Part shown: positions 45,609-54,424 of the stretch, in pieces
Layout: each line of letters opens with the position of its first letter
Position numbering within the stretch: the first letter of the stretch is position 1
Source: Natronorubrum texcoconense
GTDB lineage: Archaea > Halobacteriota > Halobacteria > Halobacteriales > Natrialbaceae
Direction: 5' to 3'
Assembly: GCF_900100335.1 (NCBI RefSeq)
Contig: NZ_FNFE01000001.1
Span: forward strand, 186,001 to 250,000
Length of the DNA stretch: 64,000 nt
Made by a program: the position numbers and the translations under genes
Notes under the pieces: model-generated
Told to the model about the DNA's origin: nothing
Databases searched by the model: none
What the model saw: only the letters and a program-made list of their open reading frames with translations

Positions 45609-47225
45609 ATGACCGACGAGGGTCCGGACGAGGAGTTCGAGTTGGGGTCGGACGTCCGCGACACCCTCGAGAACGCCGTTCCGGACGACGTCTCGCCACA
45701 CCGGCTCGACCAGCTCTACGACATCGCGACCGGATTCGTCGAACGCTCGACGGAGACTGCCGTGTACAATCACGTGATCGACGGCGCGTACGATCTCTTC
45801 GACGTCCGGTACGTCATCGTCGTGATTTCGCGGGGAGACACCTGGACGACGGTCACCAGTACACAGCCGGATCCGGACGTTCAGTTCGGACAACACCCCA
45901 TCATCTGTGCGGCAGTCGAAACGGCACTGGACCGAAACGAGACCGTCGTGGTCGACGATCTCGAGGCGGCGACCGACGGTCTCGTTCCGCTGGAGAACGG
46001 CTGTGCGCTGTCGACACCGATCGACGACACGACCGTGCTGCAACTCGTCCGAGACGAGGACGACTTCGACGAGATCGACGTTCAACTCGCAAAACTCCTC
46101 GGGTGGACCGCCGGATCGCGTCTCGAGCAACTCTCGCTTCGCGGAGAGGTCGAGACGATGGTGGACACCCTCACCTCGTTTACCGACTTTCAGGAGGACG
46201 TTCTCGAGCAGACGGCACACGATCTCCGGACGCCGTTGACGGCGGTTATCGGCTACGCCGAACTCCTCGTCAACGAGGACGTCGGACCGCTCACCGACGA
46301 ACAGCGAGCGGTCGCAGGGGTCGTTCGGCGAAAGGCGACCGATCTCGACGCCGCGATCGAGGCGCTGACGTCGTCGTTCGACACGGGGCTGGCGAACGTG
46401 CGCGCCGGCCGAAGTGGGGTCCCTGCCGGCGATCCAGTCGCCGTTTCGGATGCCGTCGACGGACCGTTCGTCCTTCTCTCCATCGACGACGGACTGGGGA
46501 CGTCGCTTGCAGCACAGCTCGAGGGGCTGGACTACGACGTGACGATCGCCGACGATCGCGAGGCTGCTCGGGAGGCGATCCGCCGGACGCCGTCCTCGAC
46601 GCTCCTCGCCGAGCTGTTTGCGATCGGCAACGCCTCCGACGCCAACACCGATGCGGAGGTCGAAAACGGCGTCGCCATCGCGGAGACGATCCGTCGTGAG
46701 GCGGGGACCGAGGAGACGACGATCAGGGTGGTGTCGTTCCTTCGCGACGAGCCGGGCGGGCTGATACAACTCGGCGCCTCCGCGTACGTTCCCGAGCGTT
46801 CGACGGCGATCGCGGAGGCGATCGAACTGGTACTCGGGGTGGACGAGGACGAACACCTTCGCCTGCTGGTGTTCGATACGACGGCGTCCGAGGAGCCGAT
46901 AGCCGAGATTCCTGACCCTTGGGAGGTGACGGCACTCGATCAACTCGAGAGCGTCCAGGCCGGCTCGCAGACCGGCCCCTACGATCTCGCGCTGGTTCGC
47001 GTCACCGATCTCACCGATCGGGAACTGGAGGTCGTCCGGACGCTCCGACAACGACAGCGCGGGCGCAGGCTGCCGGTCGTCCTCGTCGATAGCGGATCGG
47101 TGGTGACCGACAGCCAGTACGCACTCGGTGGGAAACTGTTCATCCAGCGTCCGCCGTCCGTGTCGGATCTCGTGTCGATGCTGGTCTCCGCTCCGACCGA
47201 CGACGACCGACTCTCCGACTCGTGA
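45609..47225 (+). CDS. GAF/HisKA signalling protein without an ATPase domain, with two receiver-like domains
   Basis: The 538-residue protein has a GAF domain (about 30-170), a HisKA dimerisation domain with His204 (QTAHDLRTPLTAVIGYAELL), but no HATPase N or G boxes follow. Instead two receiver-like folds come next: about 275-400 (FVLLSIDDGLGTSLAAQLEG) and about 420-530, ending GGKLFIQRPPSVSDLVSML. In the first, the phospho-acceptor Asp position appears lost (LLAELFAIG). It may take phosphate from another kinase or act as a scaffold. ATG 45609 is at the end of a short upstream frame. Confidence 0.8.
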   Translation: MTDEGPDEEFELGSDVRDTLENAVPDDVSPHRLDQLYDIATGFVERSTETAVYNHVIDGAYDLFDVRYVIVVISRGDTWTTVTSTQPDPDVQFGQHPIICAAVETALDRNETVVVDDLEAATDGLVPLENGCALSTPIDDTTVLQLVRDEDDFDEIDVQLAKLLGWTAGSRLEQLSLRGEVETMVDTLTSFTDFQEDVLEQTAHDLRTPLTAVIGYAELLVNEDVGPLTDEQRAVAGVVRRKATDLDAAIEALTSSFDTGLANVRAGRSGVPAGDPVAVSDAVDGPFVLLSIDDGLGTSLAAQLEGLDYDVTIADDREAAREAIRRTPSSTLLAELFAIGNASDANTDAEVENGVAIAETIRREAGTEETTIRVVSFLRDEPGGLIQLGASAYVPERSTAIAEAIELVLGVDEDEHLRLLVFDTTASEEPIAEIPDPWEVTALDQLESVQAGSQTGPYDLALVRVTDLTDRELEVVRTLRQRQRGRRLPVVLVDSGSVVTDSQYALGGKLFIQRPPSVSDLVSMLVSAPTDDDRLSDS

Positions 47226-47344
47226 CGGTACGCCCCTCGAACTGGACTGAGTGGGTGGGTTCATCCACGACTGGGTGAAGGGCGAGCAGTGCGACCGGAC
47301 TGACGGCGGATGAACTTATTCGGCTGCTTCACGAACGGAGACGT

Positions 47345-47800
47345 ATGACTACCTACCGCGGGAGCTGGGGCGCAGACGGAGTCGAGGCGTTCCTCCGAGA
47401 GGCGGAAATCCCGGTCCGAATCGCCACCCATCGGCCCGACGGCTCGCTGTGGCTCGTGACGCTGTGGTATCGCTATCGCGACGGCGCGCTCGAGTGTGCG
47501 ACGCAGGCGAGCGCGGACGTGGTAGGCTTTCTCCGCAACGACCGGGACGTCGCGTTCGATATTTCGACGAATCGGATTCCATACCGCGGGATCAGAGGAA
47601 ACGGAACCGTCACGATCTCGGACGACGACGGCAAGGCGGTCCTGCGGGATCTCGTCGAGCGCTACCTCGGCGGGGACGACCCCTCGCTCGCCAGGTGGTT
47701 GCTGGCAGACGATCGCGACGAGGTCCGTATTCGGATCGAACCGCGGGAGATCTACAGCTGGGACTTTTCGGATCGGATGGGGTCGGACACCGACGGCTGA
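47345..47800 (+). CDS. Flavin/F420-binding split-barrel protein
   Basis: The 151-residue protein starts VEAFLREAEIPVRIATHRPDGSL and continues with the beta-barrel pattern ALECATQASADVVGFLRNDRDV, as in the pyridoxamine-phosphate-oxidase-like family. These bind FMN or F420 and reduce or oxidise small molecules. A second member of the family is at 58586 in the window. Confidence 0.8.
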   Translation: MTTYRGSWGADGVEAFLREAEIPVRIATHRPDGSLWLVTLWYRYRDGALECATQASADVVGFLRNDRDVAFDISTNRIPYRGIRGNGTVTISDDDGKAVLRDLVERYLGGDDPSLARWLLADDRDEVRIRIEPREIYSWDFSDRMGSDTDG

Positions 47801-48193
47801 CCTGGAAGCCGGTCGCCCATCGCTTCGTTCGACATGCAGGTTCGAATCCGCTCGAGTCGCGCTCGAAAACACACCTCCTAGGTGATGAGTACGGCCCGGT
47901 TTCCAGCCACAGCGATCTCGAGACGCGATCCACTGCGGACGATATTCGTCTCTCGAGGGGAGCCCGGAACTCGCTCTCTCGAGGCGGTAGTACCTCGATA
48001 ACAACGGTCGTGTAGGTGCCCCCATATGGGTGTGCAGCGTGCGCTGGTGTACTCCGTGACCTTTGGTAGAGCGACCCAAACAGCTACGGTCGAAACCCAC
48101 CTCTCTCTACAGCGGGGAACTGCCATGCCAGCCGTACATGGCGACCAGCACGCACCGAACGGAAGGGCAAGATCGAACGCTGTAGTCGGTTAG
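47801..48193. other. Gene-free stretch
   Basis: 393 bp. A T-loop-like GGTTCGAATCC at 47841-47851 lacks matching arms and is not a tRNA. A 56-codon frame from 48024 has no coding signs. No promoter or repeat stood out. Confidence 0.35.
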
Positions 48194-49798
48194 ATGCTTC
48201 GAACCATACTCGTTCTCTTCGCGACACGCTCGACCGGCGTTCGAGAGCGGGTGCGGAATTCAACTTACATCGACCCGGGGTGGGTCCGGATCGATACGCG
48301 GTCGCTGGCCGTCTTTCGCATCGTCGCCGGCGCGCTCATCGTCGCGGACATCCTGCTTCGATCGCGAAACTTCGCGTTCTTCTACACCGAAGACGGCGTC
48401 GTTCCCCAGTCGGTGGCGACGGAGCTGACGGTCGACAACGCGTTCTCGGTCTACTATCTCACGACGGATTCGACGATCATCGCGGCCCTGTTCGTCGTGC
48501 AACTCCTGGTCGCGCTCCAACTCATCGTCGGCTACAAGACGACGCTTGCGACCGTCCTCTCCTTCCTGCTCGTCGTCTCGCTGGACCACCACAACCCGTT
48601 AGTGCTCAGCTACGCCGACGTGCTCTTCCGACTGTTGCTGTTCTGGGCTATTTTCCTGCCACTGGGGGAACGGTGGTCCGTCGACGCCCTCCACGCCGAA
48701 TCGGAACTGAGACCGGGGGTCACCAGCCTCGCCTCCGCCGCGATACTGGCCCAGATCGTCTACATGTATTTCCACAACGGCTACCACAAGACGGAGTCCG
48801 AACTGTGGACCGGCGGCGAGGCCACGCCCCTGATTATGGGGCTCGACAACACGACGTTCCTTCTCGGCGAGTTCACGCGAAACTTCCCGACGCTCCTCCA
48901 GTACGGCGGGCTGACGTGGTACTACATGCTGCTGTTCTCGTGGCTCCTCTTGCTCCTCCGCGGGCGGGCCCGAACGCTCCTCGTCGCGATGTTCATCGGC
49001 GGACACGCCTCCTTCGCGATCACGGTCCGAATCGGCGCGTTTCCCTACGTCTCGATGATGGGATTGGTCCTCTTCCTACAGACGTCGTTCTGGGACGATC
49101 TGTCCGCCGTGCGTCGCTCCGTCCCCGTCGATAGCGGTCGATTCGCGTCGCCTCGAGCCGAACTCGAGCGAGTCGCCTCCCGCTTCCCCCAGTTCGGATT
49201 CGACTCCGAAACCCGAACGCGGCTCACGTCGGGTCTCTCGACGCTCGTGCTGGCCATTGCAGTCGTGTCCGTCCTGGTGATTCCGGCGGTGGCAAACCTG
49301 CCGATCGCCGGCTTCGTCGACGACGAGGGCGGTCCCAAGGAGCGAGTCGACGACACCGCGGCGATCATCGGCGTGAATCAGCCGGAGTGGAGCGTCTTCG
49401 CACCCCATCCGCGAACCTCCGACCGGTACTACGTCTTCTCGGCGGCGACGGCCGACGGCGATCCGATCGACGTCTACAACGATCGGGCGGTTACGTACGA
49501 ACGGCCGCACGACGAACTCCAGCAACAGTTCGGGACCTATCGGGAACGGTTCTACATGAACAGCGTCAGGAGCGGCGGTCCCAACGACATCGTCTCGGCG
49601 ACGCTCGCGGAACACCTCTGTACGACGTGGCAGGACGATCACGGCGAGGAACTTACGCACGTCAATATGTACTACGTCGTCGAGGACGTGACGCTCGAGA
49701 CGATCGACGAGCCGGCGGACCGTGACACGGAGATATACCCGTTCTACGCCCATGGCTGCGGCGATAACGAGCCTCGAGAGATCGCGCCGCCTGAGTGA
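48194..49798 (+). CDS. HTTM-domain membrane protein
   Basis: The 534-residue protein has an HTTM (vitamin-K-dependent carboxylase-like) domain with about eight helices: DTRSLAVFRIVAGALIVAD, then LLVVSLDHHNPLVLSYAD, and YHKTESELWTGGEATPLIMG. The C-terminal 190 residues are soluble and exposed. Eukaryotic relatives are gamma-glutamyl carboxylases; prokaryotic HTTM proteins are largely uncharacterised. Location in the window gives no clue to partner genes. Confidence 0.88.
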   Translation: MLRTILVLFATRSTGVRERVRNSTYIDPGWVRIDTRSLAVFRIVAGALIVADILLRSRNFAFFYTEDGVVPQSVATELTVDNAFSVYYLTTDSTIIAALFVVQLLVALQLIVGYKTTLATVLSFLLVVSLDHHNPLVLSYADVLFRLLLFWAIFLPLGERWSVDALHAESELRPGVTSLASAAILAQIVYMYFHNGYHKTESELWTGGEATPLIMGLDNTTFLLGEFTRNFPTLLQYGGLTWYYMLLFSWLLLLLRGRARTLLVAMFIGGHASFAITVRIGAFPYVSMMGLVLFLQTSFWDDLSAVRRSVPVDSGRFASPRAELERVASRFPQFGFDSETRTRLTSGLSTLVLAIAVVSVLVIPAVANLPIAGFVDDEGGPKERVDDTAAIIGVNQPEWSVFAPHPRTSDRYYVFSAATADGDPIDVYNDRAVTYERPHDELQQQFGTYRERFYMNSVRSGGPNDIVSATLAEHLCTTWQDDHGEELTHVNMYYVVEDVTLETIDEPADRDTEIYPFYAHGCGDNEPREIAPPE

Positions 49799-49917
49799 TG
49801 AGGATCGATGCCGACCGTTCGACGATCTGGACCGGCACGGACACTCCCGGTTGGTGAGTGGACTCGAGCCCGAGAACTCCCCAACCGATTCTTGTGCGTT
49901 CGGACACGAACGGGTGT

Positions 49918-50709
49918 ATGGACGCGCCACCACTCGAGCTCCCGTCAGTCGGCCTCGGAACCATGGGAATCGACGACCCCGCGGTGATCGAGACGGCGCT
50001 CGAACTGGGCTACCGCCACCTCGACACCGCACAGATCTACGAGAATGAGGCCGTCGTCGGCGAGGGGCTCGCCCGCGCGCTCGAGTCGAACGTCGTCGAC
50101 CGAGACGACGTCACCGTCGCGACGAAAGTCTGGGCCGACAGCCTCGCGCCCGAGGACGTTCGCCGGACGACCTGCGAGAGCCTCGAGCGACTGGGTCTCG
50201 AGACCGTCGACCTCCTCTACGTCCACCGGCCGATCGACACCTACGATCCCGAGACCACCCTGCCCGCCTTCGACGACCTCGTCGCCGACGGACTCGTCGG
50301 TCACGTCGGGGTGAGCAACTTCACGGTGGACGAACTCGAGCGGGCGCGAGGGATCCTCGATTCACCGATTGCGGCCCACCAGGCCGAGTACCATCCGCTG
50401 TTCCAGTCCGAAGAGTTGCTCGAGCAGGCCCGCGAGCACGGCTCCCCGCTGGTCGGGTACGCGCCGCTTTCGGGCGGCCGCGTTCGCGACGTCGAGGCGG
50501 TCGCTTCGGTCGCGGCGAAACACGAGACGACGCCCGAAGCGGTCGCGATCGCGTGGCTGGTTGCGAAAGAGGGCGTCGTGACGATTCCGAAAGCGAGCAG
50601 TCGATCTCATCTGGCCGCGAATCTCGAGGCGGTCGAATTAGAACTCGAATCAGAGGACATCGGCCGGATCGACGCCCTCGAGCGGGAGGAAGAGCTGTTT
50701 CCGGAGTGA
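49918..50709 (+). CDS. Aldo/keto reductase
   Basis: The 263-residue protein has the aldo/keto-reductase tetrad Asp36, Tyr41, Lys70 and His103 (DTAQIYENE, ATKVWADS, VHRPID) and the nucleotide-binding IPKASSRSHLAANLEA near the C terminus. It reduces aldehydes or ketones with NADPH. Start ATG 49918, chosen over GTG 49858 because homologues start LPSVGLGT. It resembles 2,5-diketo-D-gluconate reductase-type enzymes. Confidence 0.9.
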   Translation: MDAPPLELPSVGLGTMGIDDPAVIETALELGYRHLDTAQIYENEAVVGEGLARALESNVVDRDDVTVATKVWADSLAPEDVRRTTCESLERLGLETVDLLYVHRPIDTYDPETTLPAFDDLVADGLVGHVGVSNFTVDELERARGILDSPIAAHQAEYHPLFQSEELLEQAREHGSPLVGYAPLSGGRVRDVEAVASVAAKHETTPEAVAIAWLVAKEGVVTIPKASSRSHLAANLEAVELELESEDIGRIDALEREEELFPE

Positions 50710-50827
50710 GTGGGCTCTCCCGGCCGGTGGTCTCTCTGGTCGGCCTCGCCGAACGCCGAATCCGAGTCGGCTCGAGGCAGTAAATCAACGAGCAGCCGAT
50801 CGACATCGAGCACCCCACTGCTGGTCC

Positions 50828-51529
50828 TCAGTCGCTCGAGTCCTTCCACTCGCCGATCGCTTCGTCCTCGAACTCACCCTTCGCTTCGCGTTCGTCCCGT
50901 CGGAGGAGGATACCGAGGAGCCCGAGATAGAAGCTGCCGACGATAGCGAGGACGACCGTGCCCGGCAGCGTCCCGATCGACGCCGCCTCGAGAAACGGCG
51001 TCTCGGGCATGAACGCGGTGATACGAAAGAGCCAGGCGAGCAACAGAACGCTGATCAGCGCGAGGTAGATGCGTCGGAGTCGGTGTTCGACCGCCTCGAG
51101 CAGCGTGATTTTCATCGTCGGGTCGCGATAGTCCGCGGCGAGTTTCTCGCGCCAGTCACCGTGCTCGACTTCCTGCGCCGGATCGAGGGTCGTCACGAGC
51201 AAGTTCTGCTGAAAGAGCCTCACTCGCGAGCGGTAGACGTCGTAATCTCGATACCGCCGGGCCTCGATGAGCAAGAACAGCGTCGCGACCAGGACGCCGA
51301 CGAGGATGATATAGTGTGGGTTGTCGGGACTCGAGAACGCCCAGGTGAGGATCGCGGCCATCACCGTCACGCTCCAGGTCGTCGTCTGATCGAGCCGCGA
51401 GCGCCAGGTGGTCTCGCGATCCAGTTCACCGCGGTAGGCATCGCCGAGAGCGGTGCTCAGTTCGGAGACGTCCCGCCCTATCGTCTCGCCCACGTTGGCG
51501 TCAGTCTCCGTATCGGTGTCGTCGTCCAT
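50828..51529 (-). CDS. DUF2270 family membrane protein
   Basis: The 233-residue protein has a hydrophilic N terminus, then two helices (about 60-100), a soluble region with RYRDYDVYRSRVRLFQQN and KITLLEAVEHRLRRIYLA, and two more helices. The RYRDYDVYRSRVRLFQ motif belongs to the DUF2270 family found in haloarchaea and other prokaryotes. The start at ATG 51529 removes a 64-codon N-terminal run without coding character. Function unknown. Confidence 0.82.
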   Translation of the reverse strand: MDDDTDTETDANVGETIGRDVSELSTALGDAYRGELDRETTWRSRLDQTTTWSVTVMAAILTWAFSSPDNPHYIILVGVLVATLFLLIEARRYRDYDVYRSRVRLFQQNLLVTTLDPAQEVEHGDWREKLAADYRDPTMKITLLEAVEHRLRRIYLALISVLLLAWLFRITAFMPETPFLEAASIGTLPGTVVLAIVGSFYLGLLGILLRRDEREAKGEFEDEAIGEWKDSSD

Positions 51530-52018
51530 CTGGAACCACGTGTGATAGACGACCGCTGGGCGGAAATACTCGAGCGGTTGCACTGTGAGTACGGACGGCT
51601 GTTCGAGGGGGACTGTCGAGTCCCGGAGGGGCGTCTGTTCTCGTGCCGACCGGATCCTGCGGGACGCCTCGTGGATACGGAGTTCACACGGCTCTCGTCG
51701 TCGTGTTCGATGGGTCGCCACAGAGCGTGAGACCGTTCCCTACCGACTGATAGTGTGGATCGACAACCGGAGCGATGGACGGAGACGAGAGCGCACTCGA
51801 CGCCAGTCCCGTTCTCGACAGGGGTCGGGAGTTCGTCCGTTTCACGCACACGGTCATTCCGTCTACCGAACGTGTTAAGAGAACAATAGCAACGATCGTT
51901 CCTCCTCCCAGACGTGACAAGGGACCAATAGTAAGTTGCTGTAATCTCCTGATACGATCTACAGTTGAGTGGCAGACGTCGGTTTCTCGAAGCAACGGGG
52001 GCAGTAGCAGGCTGAACA
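51530..52018. other. Gene-free stretch upstream of the gene remnant
   Basis: 489 bp. The longest frame (51775-52029) has no family features. The stretch should contain the promoter of the DUF2270 gene. Nothing else was recognised. Confidence 0.35.
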
Positions 52019-52456
52019 GTGATCTCTAGCTGTGCCTCGGTTCAACCGCCGCCACCGCCACAGAACATCGAAACCAACGTCACCGGCGACCGGTTCCAAA
52101 CGAGGCGAGACGGCGGGGAGTGGACGGATATCCGCACTCGAGGCGTGAATCTCGGCATGGCGAAACCGGGTCGCTTTCCCGGGGAGGCGGCGATCACGAA
52201 ATCCGAGTACAGTCGCTGGCTGAGACAGATTTCGGCGATGAACGCGAACGTGATCCGAACGTACACCCTCCATCCACCGGCGTTCTACGACGCACTCGCC
52301 GAGCACAACGTCGACCGAGAGGAGCCGTTGTTACTCTTACAGGGAAACTGGCTCAACGAGCAGGTGATGGACGAAGCGGGCGATATGTTCGATTCCGACG
52401 TGCTCGAGATTCAAAAAGAGCGGACGGAGAACGGTATCGATGCGGTACACGGAAAC
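52019..52456 (+). pseudogene. Remnant of a glycoside-hydrolase-like gene
   Basis: The frame reads RGVNLGMAKPGRFPGE followed by YSRWLRQISAMNANVIRTYT and FYDALAEHN, a pattern I know from the TIM-barrel region of large bacterial and haloarchaeal membrane or secreted glycosidase-like proteins (several hundred residues). Here it begins at a GTG without a signal or start context and ends after DAVHGN at about 52456, where the match to the family stops and the frame runs into the convergent gene. Both ends are missing, so it is a truncated remnant, not a working gene. Confidence 0.55.
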
Positions 52457-52473
52457 CTCTTTCCAGTGCTCGC

Positions 52474-54039
52474 TCACCGTGGGGGCAGTTCGTTTTGCGC
52501 TGGAATCCAGTTACACTCACAGTCCCGCGAAGGGCAACAGCAGCTGTTATGACAGGGCTCGGCTGCATCAACGCGGACGATTGGACAGTCGAGTGCTCCC
52601 ACCAGACACCGCATATTCTCACCGTCACCATCACCGTCGACGAGTGGGAACCGCATCCGCTCCTGGTGGTGTTGGTGCTCGTCGTCGGTCTCCTGTATCT
52701 CCTTCCCCGTCTGGGGGTTCCGGCCGGTGCGCGCCGAACGTTTGCTGATCGACGCGAGCTGCTGTGGCCCATCTCCCTCGTGGAATGCTGGAGGGAGGTA
52801 GGCGAGTGATTCGCGGTCGAATTCGCCGTCGTAGCAGACTGAACCGAATCCGCCTCGTTCGCGAGTGAATCCTGACTCCGCCGCCCGTCGCATCGCTGCG
52901 TAGTCGTCTCCGTGTTCGATATCGACGATATCGTTCGGGCCGTCGGCGACCAGCATCGTCACACTGTTTACGTAGAGTGCGGCGTCGTCGATGATCCAGC
53001 CACCGACGTAGAGCAACTGGTTGTCGTGACGGATACGCCGGGCGTGAAACAGCGCCGGCATCGGGCAGGGACAGCCATCGGGCTGGACCGTGACCGCACC
53101 GACGAGACAGGAACTCATCGCAGTCCCACCACTGCTCGTCTCCTCGCCCCAGGTTGACGGGAGCGTCGCCGATCCATCGGCGTCGCTGTCACGGTCGCGG
53201 TGGTCCGGGACGGACCGCCACGATGGTTCGTTTTCATCGCTGGGGATCGTACAGACGACGACGCTCTCTCCCGTGCGTTCGACGGCGATACCCCGACCGC
53301 TGCCGTCGGTGTCGATCGCGAGGTGTGTCGACCGACAGACGACGTCGTTGTCGTCGCCCGCCTCAGTGGCTTCCCAGGAATTACCGCCCCAGCAGTATAC
53401 GTTCCCATCGTCGGTCCCCGCCTTCGCCCGGCCCCACGCGTATACGCTGCCGTCGCTATCGAGACGGGACGCCTCGGCGGAGAGGTGGTCGAGTAGAATC
53501 CCCGGTGTGATCACGTCCGCGAGTGACTCTTCACGGCCAGTCACGCTGGCGTCTGGAACGACGACGACGAACCGCTGGGAGACTGTCGGCTCATCGTCGA
53601 GATACTCGTAGAGTTGATCGATCGTGTCCTCGTCGAACTCGTCGTCTTCGTCGCCGACGTCGATTTGGGATCTCCGCTTGTTCGACCGGACGCTGTTGTA
53701 ATCCTGTGCCATCATCTTCGAATCCATGTAGATGCCGTCGAGATCGACCGTTCTGGAGGCGCCCTCGAGCTCACCGCTAGCGGCGATGGGCACGTACTCT
53801 TGGGTGTACTTCGTTTCCACTTGCTGGCGCTCTCCCGTTCGATTTGCTCCACCGGCGTAGAAAAACGACGGGCTCACCGTCGTCGTCGAGACGAGTCTCC
53901 CGACTGCTTCGTCCTCAACCCGACCCCGGATGTCGTCGACACATCCGCCCAGACTGATCAGTCCTACCGCTCCAGCCGCGGCGAGCAACTCTCGCCTCGG
54001 TATCGGTCCATCGCTTCCTCGACGACTGTGTGCACTCAT
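52474..54039 (-). CDS. Secreted Tat lipoprotein, Cys-rich tail
   Basis: The 521-residue product has a Tat signal (RR 15-16) and lipobox ending at Cys33 (ISLGGCVDD). The middle has YAWGRAKAGTDDGNVYCWGG and several cysteines (CLVGAVT, CPCPMP), and the extreme C terminus is Cys-rich (CHNSCCCPSRDCECN). Many cysteines are rare in haloarchaeal secreted proteins; disulphides or metal binding are possible. The last about 50 residues look unlike the rest and may come from fusion with the facing remnant. Family unknown. Confidence 0.75.
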   Translation of the reverse strand: MSAHSRRGSDGPIPRRELLAAAGAVGLISLGGCVDDIRGRVEDEAVGRLVSTTTVSPSFFYAGGANRTGERQQVETKYTQEYVPIAASGELEGASRTVDLDGIYMDSKMMAQDYNSVRSNKRRSQIDVGDEDDEFDEDTIDQLYEYLDDEPTVSQRFVVVVPDASVTGREESLADVITPGILLDHLSAEASRLDSDGSVYAWGRAKAGTDDGNVYCWGGNSWEATEAGDDNDVVCRSTHLAIDTDGSGRGIAVERTGESVVVCTIPSDENEPSWRSVPDHRDRDSDADGSATLPSTWGEETSSGGTAMSSCLVGAVTVQPDGCPCPMPALFHARRIRHDNQLLYVGGWIIDDAALYVNSVTMLVADGPNDIVDIEHGDDYAAMRRAAESGFTRERGGFGSVCYDGEFDRESLAYLPPAFHEGDGPQQLASISKRSARTGRNPQTGKEIQETDDEHQHHQERMRFPLVDGDGDGENMRCLVGALDCPIVRVDAAEPCHNSCCCPSRDCECNWIPAQNELPPR

Positions 54040-54424
54040 ATTATCAACTTATTTATGATACTCTAGAACTTAACAGTATCTGTAATTAGCGTTTCAGTTC
54101 GAGCATAGACCGTTACGAGTGAATTACGTGTGGAAACGCTTCAGGAAGCCTTTCGACATCGATCTCGTCACTCCAAACAACGGAGCGATAGATCAGATCT
54201 CTTCGAAAGTACACTTCGTAGTTCGAACATAAACCCAATTCCTGTCGATCAAAATGGACCGGAAGCCTGTCCCCATTACGTCCACACCGGCAACTACAGT
54301 TCTCTTCATCGCAGCCAGAACAAGGCCGATCTCTGCCGATGTTTGTGGCATCTCATACGGGAGATCGAGCGCTTCGGGAGAGGATTTCTCCAAATAAATC
54401 GGAGAGAACGAAGCGATCTCACCA
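54040..54424. other. Gene-free stretch, lower G+C
   Basis: 385 bp, less G+C-rich than its surroundings and without the usual codon pattern. No frame on either strand looks like a haloarchaeal protein. It may be degraded DNA. Its right end abuts the stop of the kinase/phospho-lyase fusion. Confidence 0.35.

Noticed and set aside
45448-45612. 54-codon frame overlapping the ATG of the GAF gene
   Set aside because: Thr/Ser/Arg-rich product without family features; the ATGA overlap could be chance.
45255-47264. 669-codon minus-strand frame
   Set aside because: Antisense to the GAF/HisKA gene, which has recognisable domains. The minus product matches no family and is Arg/Val rich.
47836-47865. 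tRNA gene suggested by GGTTCGAATCC
   Set aside because: The bases on either side do not form a T stem, and no anticodon arm or acceptor stem could be found.
48106-48120. Another origin box (TACAGCGGGGAAC)
   Set aside because: Only the head is shared; there is no array or initiator gene near.
52019-52552. Full-length lipoprotein gene at the glycosidase remnant (CASVQPPPPP could be a lipobox)
   Set aside because: There is no hydrophobic signal before the cysteine, the frame starts just upstream, and its family match stops abruptly well before a domain end.
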